From Megaleporinus macrocephalus (lineage: Eukaryota > Chordata > Actinopteri > Characiformes > Anostomidae): 64,000 nucleotides of DNA. The stretch covers positions 14,787,962 through 14,851,961 of the forward strand of contig CM038720.1 of the NCBI GenBank assembly GCA_021613375.1. Reading direction: 5' to 3'. Made by a program: the position numbers and the translations under genes. The notes below the pieces were generated by a model. That model worked only from the letters and a program-made list of their open reading frames with translations, ran no database searches and was not told where the DNA came from. This document shows positions 47,011-57,849 of this stretch, one piece after another (positions within the stretch are counted from its first letter, which is position 1; each line of letters opens with the position of its first letter).

Positions 47011-47568
47011 TGCATCCTTGCCATATATAAACTTATACACTCTTAAACTCTTGGACGTATGGTGCTAGGAAAAAACATTAATTCGTATAGAACCTTTACA
47101 GCATGAGAAGTGTGAATGTTTTTTACCCAAGCACATCTTTTTTTTAATGAAATCAGTTCATTAGGGAACCATCCATAGAACTAAGTGTGTGATTTTGGGA
47201 TGAGAAATGTATTTAATTTAATCTGATCTCGTCACAAGAATTTAATTTTGCTTGTATGTATGGTCAAACACAGATATACAACCAACTCGCTTTTTAAAGC
47301 CACACTATATAAGCATTAGGGATTCAAAATCTGTAAATGCATGCATCGTATTGAAGAACATTTTGTAACGTCTGTTGTGCTTTTGACTTCTTTTATGAGC
47401 AGATAAATTTGATTGTTGGAAATATTTCAGAAAATGTATTCAAATAGAACACAGCGAAAACTTGTTGAGCTTGGTTATTATGTAAATCTGACACAATTTG
47501 CCTTTTTTTAAGACCTTACGGGTTAACTCGCAGCAGCTTATGAACTATTTTCTCCTGACATAGTTTTA

Positions 47569-47735
47569 ACAAGAAAACTTACACTGCTGCTGCTGCTTTC
47601 AGTGATGTAGGCTGTAGTGATCTATGAACACTCATTAGTTAAGATCATTATTCCTGTCAAATTAAATAACAACACATTTCTTAAGGTGAGAACTGACTGT
47701 GAAATTTCTAAACCTGTTCCACACTTGTAAAGATT
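47569..47735 (+). repeat. Local duplication A, copy 1
   Basis: Matches 49947-50080 in the same orientation. Shared blocks are ACAAGAAAACTTACACTG, GTGCTGCTTT/TGCTGCTTTC, AGTGATGTAGG, CTGTCA.ATTAAATAAC, GGTGAGAACTGACTG and CCTGTTCCACACTTGT. Copy 1 holds about 34 additional bases in the middle and an expanded GCTGCTGCTGCT. Confidence 0.8.
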
Positions 47736-48059
47736 AAAGTAGGGGGTGTGGATGCACCACACCAACAAGCTTGCTATTAGCTCTTGGGCATAAGTTAGCA
47801 TGGCTTAAAAGTGTCCTTAAAAAAATTCAGTAAGCATGTAGATGTGTGATGCATGTACAGTGAACACATCATATGTGGTAAAATGAAACCAGGAAAACAG
47901 TACTCTTAAACCAGTCTATGCTTTAGAATTTGATGTCTTATCTTGCACACATTTACAGATAAAACTGACTAACTGATGATTGCAGGTCTTAAAAATATAT
48001 GTATACACAAAATAAAACTTACTGTATTCATATGTAGAGTGTATTAATTGTATGCTTAG

Positions 48060-48373
48060 AAAATCCTGTATGATGGTACTACTCCTGCATGCATTTGATT
48101 ACACAACAATTTGTAGTTTTAAAGGATCTACCACACAACCTAAAACACTGCACAGACACACCCTGTACCGCTAGGAGACTATAAAACAAACAAAATTACC
48201 TGTAGCAAGCTGACATAGAGAAACACAGACATCTAATGCTTCTGCGAGTCATCGCTGCTATACCAGCTCATTAATCAATCTGTCACTTTTTATATACAGA
48301 GATGGAATTCTAAATCCAGGTTTAATTCATTATTGTAAAAACCATTTTCCTCATCACAAGAATTTAGTCTCAT
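48060..48373 (+). repeat. Local duplication B, copy 1
   Basis: About 310 bases that match 48802-49113 almost throughout, including CTAGGAGACTATAAAACAAA, ATGCTTCTGCGAGTCAT, CTCATTAATCAATCTGTCAC, TATACAGAGATGGAAT and AATCCAGGTTTAATTCATTA. No transposon hallmark or coding capacity was seen. Confidence 0.85.
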
Positions 48374-48801
48374 GCTAGACTTTTCCTTGTGGTGTCATGG
48401 AGCATCTCAGACGCAACATCACTGTTCTTCAGTTATGTCACACTACACCGTTCATCCCTCACTCCTGACATTCACATTCGGGCCCTGCGCTGGAAAAATG
48501 TTGGTTATGTGTCAAAATGGGGCTGAATTTGTGCAGTATGATCCTGGCATAAAAGAACATGAACAAGTGGCGTTTGAGAGCGCTTTAGAGGGGGTGTATC
48601 GTTGTTTCCAGAGGATTTTGGTGCCAAAAATGTAACAAGTTGTTCGCAGGTGTAGATCCTTTAGATCATGTCTGCTCCCATGAGACTACAATTAGTGCTG
48701 GTTTAGGGAACTGTTCATATTTTCATATACAATTCTATAGAAATATATGCAAATTATCATATAAAATCCTTTACTATAAATTAAAAGATTATATATTAAC
48801 C
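48374..48801. other. Spacer between the two B copies
   Basis: About 430 bases of unique sequence with a plus-strand frame of 87 codons (48372-48635). The frame ends in a run with no family resemblance; its start and stop have no supporting context. It is richer in GC than the flanks. Confidence 0.35.
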
Positions 48802-49113
48802 AAAATTCTGTATAATGGTACTACTGCTGCACACATTTGATGACTATTGACACGCCACACTTCGTAGCGTCAAAGGATCTTCCACATGGCCTAAAACACT
48901 GTACAGACACACTCCTTACCACTAGGAGACTATAAAACAAACAGAATTACACTTAGCAAGCTGAACACAGAAATCGAATGCTTCTGCGAGTCATTGCTGC
49001 AATACCAACTCATTAATCAATCTGTCACTTTTCATATACAGAGATGGAATAATAAATCCAGGTTTAATTCATTAGTGTACAAACCATTTTCTTTATCACA
49101 AGAATTTAGTGTC
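48802..49113 (+). repeat. Local duplication B, copy 2
   Basis: Second copy of the 310-base block, offset by about 742 bases from copy 1. Differences are scattered substitutions and small indels (for example a short insertion containing GACACGCCACACTTCG near 48849). Confidence 0.85.
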
Positions 49114-49259
49114 ACTCATTGTCCCGTGACTTTATTTCATATGTAAAATATCCTAATAAATAAATGCCTTTGAGGTGAAGTTGAAATGAAATGACATGCT
49201 ATATTGTATATACATTACATAGTGATGTATACAAACCTGTTTAAAGCTGTTTAAAGCCT

Positions 49260-49690
49260 ATTGTTCCTCTAAATTGCTGCTGAAATGCTCCAGTAATTCA
49301 TTTCCATATGATCTTTTACTACCAGTGCAGAGTTAATAGACTTTTGTTTATCATTCCCATCTCTCGCAGCAGGGGTTAGATGATTTTCTCACTAATCTCT
49401 GAAGACCCACAAGGAGAGACAAGGAGAAAGCCAGCACATGTAAAGAGACGAATGTATGACTAATTAAATAAATTGATTAAAAGGACCAAATCAATTGGCT
49501 TACAGCCGGCAATGAAGATGAGGCACTTAATTTAACATGAACTTGCAAGAGTAAGCAGTAAAGGAGAAGCCTGCATGCTGCACATGGGAGGAATGCTAGA
49601 AGAAATAACAAGGCTTCATACACTTCCTGCAATGCCGTGTCCGCAGCCAGACTTCTCTGGGTGAAGTAAAAGTTTAGTGACATATCAAAC
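49260..49690. promoter_or_regulatory. Candidate conserved noncoding block
   Basis: A repeat-free sequence with TCCAGTAATTCATTTCC near 49289, GACTAATTAAATAAATTGAT near 49458 and CCAAATCAATTGGC near 49486, the last with a palindromic CCAAT-type core. It lies between the duplication copies B' and A'. No coding resemblance. Confidence 0.3.
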
Positions 49691-49875
49691 GTACACAGTT
49701 TGAGTTCATTAGGTTTTGCTGCTTTAGGTTTGCATTGGAGCTACAAGGCTATTGTTGTTAACTAGTAATAGAAGCTTACACACAAAGTAGGATCAAACTA
49801 CTTATTGGACCCACAACTATTGATGGAGGAAACTCAAATTCAAGACACTCTTGACATTAAATTGTCAGTTTGCAA

Positions 49876-49935
49876 ACCTACTAAAATGAGTACAGTATGT
49901 CCTACGAAATCTAGTATTCTCCACTACAGAGAACA
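49876..49935 (+). repeat. Local duplication C, copy 1
   Basis: CTACTAAAATGAGTACAGTATGT split by a few differences, then TACGAAATCTAGTATTCT, matches 50090-50165 with one 14-base indel. It lies immediately before duplication A copy 2. Confidence 0.75.
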
Positions 49936-49946
49936 ATTCCTTATGA

Positions 49947-50080
49947 ACAAGAAAACTTACACTGGTGCTGCTTTAAGTGATGTAGGGACCAAATTATTTC
50001 TGTCAGATTAAATAACCACATATTTCTTAGGGTGAGAACTGACTGGGGTATTTCTTAACCTGTTCCACACTTGTGAATAT
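49947..50080 (+). repeat. Local duplication A, copy 2
   Basis: Second copy of the block at 47569-47735, shorter by the central 34 bases. It is flanked on both sides by the two C copies, so the A' block sits within a C-A'-C' arrangement. Confidence 0.8.
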
Positions 50081-50089
50081 AAACATTAC

Positions 50090-50165
50090 TAAAATGATTA
50101 CAGTATGTAAGCTAAGATATGTAATACGAAATCTAGCATTCTGAACAACAGAGGACAGTCCCTTT
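50090..50165 (+). repeat. Local duplication C, copy 2
   Basis: Contains TTACTAAAATGATTACAGTA, ATACGAAATCTAGCATTCTG and ACAGAGGACAGTCC. It carries a 14-base insertion relative to copy 1. Confidence 0.75.
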
Positions 50166-53100
50166 ATTTGAGGCAATGAATTCCGTCATTTTTTTACTCA
50201 TGCTTAGCATTTTGGTTCTGTCGTTTGTGACTTCTATCAGGTGAAGTTAGTGTGATAAAGGGGACTTTCTATTTGCCTTCTGTTTTGTCATATTTTGTGT
50301 ATGAAACACAATGTTGTGTTTTCAATTGGTATTAAACCTCTATTTAAGATGTTTTTGGGTGCTGTTCTTAATTTAATACAAATTCCATGTAGTTGACATT
50401 TTCACTGTTGATATGCTGCCACTTAAAATGACTGTTCTACACATATGTAGAAGACCGAAAAAATCACTTATTCTTGTTTTGTTTCAATCTTTATTTAAGA
50501 TAATTTTGTCAAAATGTTATTTTTTCCATTCCTTTATAGAAAATTAATAAATGTAAAGTGTATTCATGTATGAACAACAGCTGTTATATTTCTATAAAGT
50601 GGGGTAACATGTCATATTATGCTGTTTTCAAGTGGAAAAGGTCACAGTGTGTATTTTGTGTAAAAATGGGCACATAGTGCTCAACTTTACAGTCTTTACA
50701 GTCAAGTTTTTATGTTTCATTTGAGAAAAACATATAAGGGGTGTTGGATATGATTCAGAAAAGAAAGAGCTGTTAGGCATTCATGGTGGACTTCAAACCA
50801 TGTTTAACAGAATAGTCATTGCGAATGTGAAATGCAGATTTGGGATGTAAAATAGGCTTAAAGCATTTTCAAAAATTGCTGAAAATATACTGTATAGATA
50901 AACTAGTAGTAGCCATTTGAATCCTGACCTTTGTCCTGACTTCTGTACCAGGCAAGAGGCTTATTGTCGAGATGCTAATTGGTGAAGTGTACACCTCCAT
51001 AATTTGTTAGCTTTATTAGCTTCATATCTTTGGTGCAAAGATAAAGAAGCTCATTTTAAACAAAAACATGTCTGGGCTCATCAACAACGTGTGCAGTAAA
51101 GAAAACATTATGTAAATGAAGGAAACATGATAACTGTAGATTTACCTGTAAGAGCTGCTATAACCTTTTTCTTCTTTGTTATGCAGCCAAAATTCTGTTT
51201 AAACTAAACTTTACTTTTAAATGATTAGAAATACTATGTTCAACAGTACTGGGAGTTCTGCTGTTCTAGTGCAGGCTTAAAGATGGATTGGCCTACCTGA
51301 GCGGCCCAGCTTAGAAACTGGAGAACAGCTGCTTAGCGTTGTTGTTTTTTTCAGTCTCCCTGTCAGACTGCTATTGGCCTTGACCACAGCCTAATGTGTT
51401 TGTGCCTTTGGTGCTTTAACTCTGTTCCTTTGTTGTTGAAGTGTATCGATCGACCGTATGCTAGAATTAAACTCACAGAGGCACCTTGGAGGATCTACTT
51501 CTGTGTCCTCTAACTCTGAACATAGAGGACATCCAGACGAAGAGCGGGGGAGAACTCTCTCTCATCAGCCCAGAGGCTGGCGGTCAGCTTGGGGAATAAT
51601 CTTAGTCCCCTGTCTCCTACCTACCACAATGCAGGGGGGGAAGGGAGAATGGAAGAGAAAGACAAAGAAAGACAGAAGGGGAAAAAAAGAAACAGAAAAA
51701 TCAAGAGGAGTAATTACTGCAGATCAGGCTGTTCATGTGCCATGTGACAGGAACTCCATCACTGAATAATCAATTGCTATCATTGGCCCAATTGTGATCA
51801 ACAGGTTTTACTGACCTTCTGAACGTTCTAACACTCTTGGTTCACTAAATCTAGAAAATGAATGTTTCAGCAAAACAATTCAGAAGGTTAAAAGAATAGA
51901 TTAGCGAATCATGCTAAAATGGCTAACAATCATTGGTCCAATTTGGTCAAGTACCTGTATGATCTTCAGCTGGACCCCTTCACTGACATAAATGTATTAG
52001 AGAGAGGGTTCAGAAAACTTTCATAAAGGAATAGTTCAACAAAGCTCACCAACATGGCTAACGATGACTAGGTATTTTGCTTTAATTAGCATGATGCCAT
52101 TTGCATATTGATAAATGATTTGCTGCTAGCAAAATTAGCTTTTGACTGAATGATTCCTTTAAATAGACATTCTGGCTAAAATGAAAGATTTAACCATTAC
52201 TGCATCTGCTGTTAACATGATTAATTGAATCCTACAGTGGTGCAGTAGTCCCTACAGTGTGATTTTCCGGTTTAAAGAATAGGAAAACATTCTTCTGATG
52301 ATGTTTCCTGAAATCTTGAAGATGGGAGGCTTTTTTGGGAATATTTTCGGTGGCTGGCTGTTTTGTATTCTATGTTTTTTTATAAATGAAGACAAAATAA
52401 AGATGGATAGCTATTGTTACTGCTAAGAAGCTGTTTGCAGCCACAGAACCATGAAAACTGTGTTCAAATGTAGGGAATTGATTACTTGAATGGCAGAAAT
52501 GACTGTTTAGTTGAGGAGGACAACAAGCCAAGGGTTAAACTTGGCAAGACCTAGCTAGGTGGCTTGCTATCCGGATATCTTACCTGGCTGAAAACATCAA
52601 ACACGTGCCTCCCTTGCTTTTTTGTTAAATGATGGTAATATTAGCCTATTTAATCAAAATTTCTCTCAAACTAGTCATCAAACTACACAATTTTAACTCT
52701 GCTGTTGAAACCAACATAATGCGTGCAATGTGCAGTACAGAGGAGGTAAAAGTAATTTCCTGCCTCTAGGTGGGGTATATAAACCATACCAGTGTACCAT
52801 TTCTGTGTCGTTATTGCGATGCAGAAATCTAATCTACCCAACTCTACACGAACGATCCAGCCGTTCTCCTGAAGGAGACATTTCGGAAAGCCTGCTGGAC
52901 AAGATGAGGTATAAGCAGTATGTCGGTCATCACTCCTGCGGTGATTTAAGACAGGCCAATAGGAGCCTTGGGAAGAGACAGCCTTGTCAGTGACGGACTC
53001 ACTTACAGGCCTGGTGACCCTGTCCTCGCAACCCTACAGATCTAAAGATGTAGTGACACAGAAAGCTCACAGATAATTAAATATTGATTTTTGTTCTCCA

Positions 53101-53404
53101 CTCCTACATAAAATTGTCCTGAGCCTCCCAGTAGTAATTCTCATTTTAGGGAGAAAAGGGGGGGGAAGAAAAAAAAGTGTGAATTGCCCGATCAGACACT
53201 ATTTTATGTACAGGTAGGACATCTGCGCTGAGCTGTGGTTTGGTGGCAGTGTGAGATGTGACAGGGATCCGTCTGGAGCTTTACCCTTGTGGATGCTGGA
53301 GCTGGGAACGATTTTGCAGTGAAAGATGCCAAGATATGCTGTTTGCTACTCACAAAGTTGGCAGCCTCTGTGCAGTTCAGCTTTGCCATAATCATAAAAA
53401 AAAT
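50166..53404. other. Unique DNA, no gene recognised
   Basis: AT-rich at 50180-50900, more balanced at 51260-51620 and 52840-53040. The frames 51458-51769 and 52730-52993 were examined: both have preserved CpGs but no family resemblance, and neither has convincing flanking splice sites. A weak repetition links 51760-51800 and 51920-51955 (ATTGG.CCAATT.TG.TCAA). They may be constrained noncoding DNA. Confidence 0.35.
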
Positions 53405-54320
53405 TATAATTTGTTATGCTTATATAGTGCCTTTCACATACGCAGTGATGCTGTTCAATATAAGGAGGAGGTAAAGATAGGTTTTTAGCCAGGCTGAAGA
53501 TGAAAAGAGAGGGAGAAAAGCGAACAGAAGAAGGTAAGCCATTTCAGAGGATGGGGGCAGCAATACTAAAAGACCTGCTACCTATGGTGGGAAGTCTAAA
53601 AATAGGAAAGGCCAGAAGACTGAAATCAAAGGATCTTAGCTTACATGATGGGACACAAAGATGTAAGAGAGCAGACAGATAAGTAAATGTAGGGCTATGC
53701 AAGACTTAAAAGGTCGACAGCAGAATATTAAAATGGATGCATTCTATACCTGGTAGCCAGTGTAGCTGCTGAAGAACTGGGGTGATATGGACATATTTCT
53801 TAGTGGGTACTCTGGCAGCAGAGTCTTATAAATAGAGATGGCTGATTTGGTGACATCAAAAATTCAGTGCATTTAGCATTTAGCTTGAGAAAGTTAGCAT
53901 TTAACCAAAGCATTAACTCCTGAATACAGGACAACACTAAGGATGGTGGGAATGATTCAGTGGGTTTAAGGCTAAGACAAATCTGATTGTCATTAGCATA
54001 TCAATGAGGCAATATATAGATGTTAAATAATTAACAACAAACTGAAGCAGTAACTGATATGTGTTTTGCTAGAGGCCACAAACTATCTGTTAAGTAGAAT
54101 GTGAACCAAGATAGGACCATGACAGGAAGGCCAACAGAGCAAAGTCGTGAAATGAGTATATTATGACTGACCTCATTAAAGACTGCAATGAGATCACATA
54201 AGAGTGAGACAGATGCACACAAAGAGTCAGACAACAGGCATAGATCATTAAGGACACAGACAAGAGCAGAACGCCTGATGAAAGCCTGATGAGTCAAAAC
54301 ATACCTTGGATAGGACACAT
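53405..54320 (-). mobile_element. LINE relic (L2/CR1-group type): reverse transcriptase and 3' end
   Basis: Read on the minus strand from 54318 the text runs HQAFIRRSALVCVLNDLCLL, then LIAVFNEVSHNILISRLCSV and LSWFTFYLTDS, matching the core of LINE reverse transcriptases (AFDTVSHNILI ... LSWFxSYLTDR). The catalytic YADD appears as YAND at about 53990-54000. Toward the C-terminus follow ITPVLQQLHWLPG (near 53780), APILWNGLPSSVR (near 53550) and a 3' end with GGCACTATATAAGC. Stops and frameshifts interrupt it. The 5' endonuclease part is absent. Confidence 0.8.
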
Positions 54321-54379
54321 TATGCAGAGATACTTCTGTACATTTTTATACCATGTGTTTTTGTTTATTGAATACTAAG

Positions 54380-54600
54380 TATATAGAGGTTTTAGAGCAA
54401 CATATGTATAGATCCAGAAATTGTCTTATTCAGGGAAGGCCTTGCATATTTCAGCAAGACGAAGCTAAACCACATAGTGTATCCATCACAACTGCATGGC
54501 TTTGCAAAAGAAGAGTCTGGTGCTGAACAGGCCTGCCTGCAGTCCAATCCTTTTGCCAATAGAAACATGGAATTGGGGTGGTAAACCAGATTATTTGTTT
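54380..54600 (+). mobile_element. Tc1/mariner-like relic (catalytic fragment)
   Basis: TAGAGCAACATATGTATAGA near 54390 and FQQDEAKPHSVSITTAWL from about 54449 correspond to the second catalytic aspartate region of the family also found, inverted, at 42065-42470. RRV, then LPAVQS (near 54540) corresponds to the CSPDLSP block. It ends at a GTTT simple repeat. Confidence 0.65.
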
Positions 54601-54620
54601 GTTTGTTTGTTTGTTTTTTT
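54594..54620 (+). repeat. (GTTT)n simple repeat
   Basis: About six GTTT units followed by a T-run at the right edge of the Tc1 relic. Confidence 0.9.
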
Positions 54621-56559
54621 TAAAGAACGCAAGCACCACATGGTCTAGGGATAGCCTGTTATGTATATCAACACCTAAACTTCAACAAGAACACTTTACT
54701 TGAAACATTAATATGTGTTTCAAAGCATTTTTTAAATTAAAATAGAGCCTTACACCATCACCCTCCACACAGGGTAATGTTTCCATGTCACCATTGACTG
54801 TCTGGCAGTATTTGCATACATGCATTAACCTTAACAATAAAGATAACCTTCTCTTTTTTTATTTTTGGGTTTCTGCAAACATTCTGCTTAGAGTATTATT
54901 CTGATGCCCACTGTTGATGCTCAAACCAAATCTGAAAAAAATATATATTTTTCATATTTTTTCACATTAAAGAGAATTTCTGCACTCAGATATACAGAGG
55001 TGGTGATAGAAACAAGTAGTTATGATGTCTGCACCACAAATATATTAATTTTATTTATAAACCAAAACAATCAGTGAGCATACACGTATTCTGAGTTTTA
55101 TAATGGTTATAATGGGAATAAAAAATCTTTAAAGAACTTTTTGGCCTCACAACACACATGTCATAAAACTATTATATCAGGCAGCATATTCATAAACATT
55201 TAATCTTTTCCTTTAATGTTTGCAGAAAAGGGAACAAGTGGTCTCTAGAATGGTGCATTTCATACAACTCTGATCCTTTTTATTTTTTTTACATTGAATT
55301 ATATCAAAAGGCCTAAAAACTTTTTAAATACCTCTTACAGGAAAAAGAGTGCATTCTGATTTCCAATTAGCAACGTTAACGACATTAGAAAACAATATTA
55401 ATGCTGTACAGTGTATTAGAAGCATACACTTCATCCACATCATCTAAGTACGTAACTTGTGCTACCAGCACCCACTGACTGTGGCTTTGTCAATATGATT
55501 AGCACAGCACAGGCAAAAACTTTCCTCCCAAAACCCCTCAAACATATCTGTCCATCATGCTAATAAGAAACTAATGGACAATGATGATGAATCTGAAGAG
55601 GAGAGAGGGACCCAAACTTACCCAAACAAGCTGGACTTGATTTTTCAGGACAGCTCTGTTTGTAAAGGTTTTATTCTGGGGCAGCTGTTTCTGAACTGTT
55701 ACTGACTGGTTTCTGTGCTTTGAAGTATCATCAAGCGTTCATAATTTTAATCAGGCTTTACTGACTGTATTTTGTTTAAAGGCAGAGATGGTGAAATGTC
55801 TTTTAAATTATATTTACTCCTTTCTAAATAAATATAGGACTTTTCCAACAAATTCCCAGTTGGTAAACATTAGTACGGGCTTTATAAAGTAACTTAAGCC
55901 CTATTTGAGCTGGATTTGTTTTACCAGAAGTTTCTTCAAATCACCCATAATAAAACAGCTCCACAGGAATGTTCATGTCAGTTTTATGGGACAGGTGCCA
56001 CACTTCCAAACAATAACAACACATTGTGTAGCTAAATGGCTTATAGACGAGTATGAGAGTAGTAGTGGGTTCATTTAGCTTACATGGCTCCTGGTGAACT
56101 AGTAATTAATATAGCTTATCCCAACATTTCTAAAAATACTGGAATACACTACACAGTGTGCTGTAAAATATGTAGGATGTAAATAATAAAGAATTCTATC
56201 CTCGATTATTATAAACAGAAACAGATGAAGAGGGCTTGGTGTTTACTTTCATCAGCAACCTGAAAAAAGACTAATGCATGTCTTCTTTGTATTTGGCAGA
56301 GTCAGCCCACAAATGGGAATACTACAGTACTAAAGTCTTTAGAACATTTTTCTGCAGGAGCATGTGTGCCAATGGTTAATCTTCAACAATAATTTTAACG
56401 TCTTATAGTGTTGCATTGTGTTTGTGCTCTACACCCAAGTTCTTTGGGAAATTCTTATAAATTTAACAACATGACTATGTGGTTTGTATAGATAATCACT
56501 GTACCTAACAGGGTTACTGTGAAATACATGATCACTGATTAGTGATCATTACTATCACT
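54621..56559. other. AT-rich DNA, no gene recognised
   Basis: No exon, RNA or transposon was recognised. At 56528-56549 a perfect 9-bp inverted repeat ATGATCACT/AGTGATCAT with a 4-base loop stands just before the next LINE. Confidence 0.45.
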
Positions 56560-56569
56560 AATAGTTCAA

Positions 56570-57545
56570 TGGGGGGAAGAGCTCTTTCCTACAAAGCCCC
56601 CCAAATTGTGGAATAATCTCCCAGTTAATGTTCGGGACTCTGACACAGTCTCAACTTTTAAGTCTAGACTGAAACATACTTGTTTAGTGTAGCTTTTGGT
56701 AATTAATTTTCCCTTTTAGATAAAGGCAGGAGATCTGGGGGTTCTTGGACACAGAGGTTTGTGGTAAACTGAGATGTTGGTGCTGTTGTCCCACTACTTC
56801 ATGCGATCACACAGGTTTGTTGACGGTGGAGTGGGGGGATCCCAGTGTCTCAGGGTGCTCTCCTGTCCATGTTACCGTCTGGTTCTCCCCTTTTAGTTTA
56901 GGCTGTTATAGTTAGATCTACCGGAGTCACCAGCCACACTCTATTCTGAATATTCTGATATTCTGAATATTCATATTCTCTACAGTCATACTCCTGAGCC
57001 AAACTAACTTTCTCTCTTTACTCTTCCTGAGGTAATGACTGTCCTCCTGTCTGTGGAACGCTGTTGAAGGACTGACCATCAGGGCCTTCTCCCCACCCAT
57101 CACCAGCCAGCTCTCCTGCCCATTTGTGTCAATTCTACACCCTCAGTTACATCACTGTGCCATCTAGATGCGCGACCATTGAGATAGGATGGGACTGTTT
57201 CAGCTCACGCCTACTTTACATAAAGACTAAGTCAGAGACTGCCTCTACCTGTGTAGCTTCTAAAGCTTTGCTATTTAGATTTCAAACAGAGACTCTTTTC
57301 TTTGGTATTTAGTTTATTAAACTGTAAATACTGTTTGACCAGAGGAGGATGGGTTTCCCTTTGTGAGTCTGGTTCCTCCCAAGGTTTCTTCCTCCAGTTG
57401 AGGGAGTTTTTCCTTGCCACTGTTGCCTCTGGCTTGCTCACTGGGGGACATATGTTGTAACTGTCTGTTAACAAAACTTCGTAAAGCTGCTTTGAGACAA
57501 CATCGTTGTAAAAAGCACTATATAAATAAACTTGACTTGACTTGA
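56570..57545 (+). mobile_element. LINE: reverse-transcriptase C-terminus and full 3' UTR
   Basis: Near 56594 the plus strand reads APKLWNNLPVNVRDSDTV, then STFKSRLKHT, the conserved C-terminal motif of many fish LINE ORF2 proteins (APKLWNSLP ... FKSRLKTHLF), followed by a stop. One extra C before the motif shifts the frame. The 3' UTR of about 850 bases ends with GTTGTAAAAAGCACTATATA and three ACTTG units. This is the longest of three copies in the window; the other two (31751-32068 and 41125-41490) hold only its 3' portion. Confidence 0.85.
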
Positions 57546-57849
57546 CTATAGTACAAATAAAATATAACGGGAGATGCAGGAAACATGGCATCTTAAGTGA
57601 ATATAAATTTAGACCTAAAGCAACAACTATTTTACAATTTAAAGTTTCTCTTACTGCAAGTGTGGCCCTACCATTAGAAGCCACCTCCCATATGTCCATG
57701 GGCAAATGTACCAATAGAGGAAAGTTACAATATCAGTAAAGAAAATTGAGAAGTATGAGGAAGTAAATTGTTTATTGCATTTTTGTTAATGTATAACCAA
57801 AATTTGAAATTTAAAATTGGAAAAGTTTTATGACCAAGAACAGAATAAA

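Noticed and set aside
48372..48635. 87-codon frame between the duplicated B blocks
   Set aside because: No family resemblance and no duplicated counterpart; likely chance in a slightly GC-richer spacer.
52730..52993. 87-codon frame with dibasic sites, considered as a neuropeptide exon
   Set aside because: The arrangement of basic pairs does not match any peptide family I know, and no signal peptide or clear splice sites frame it.
57271..57714. 147-codon minus-strand frame
   Set aside because: It is the antisense of the LINE 3' UTR; a similar antisense frame appears at the 31.8-kb copy (31803-32105).
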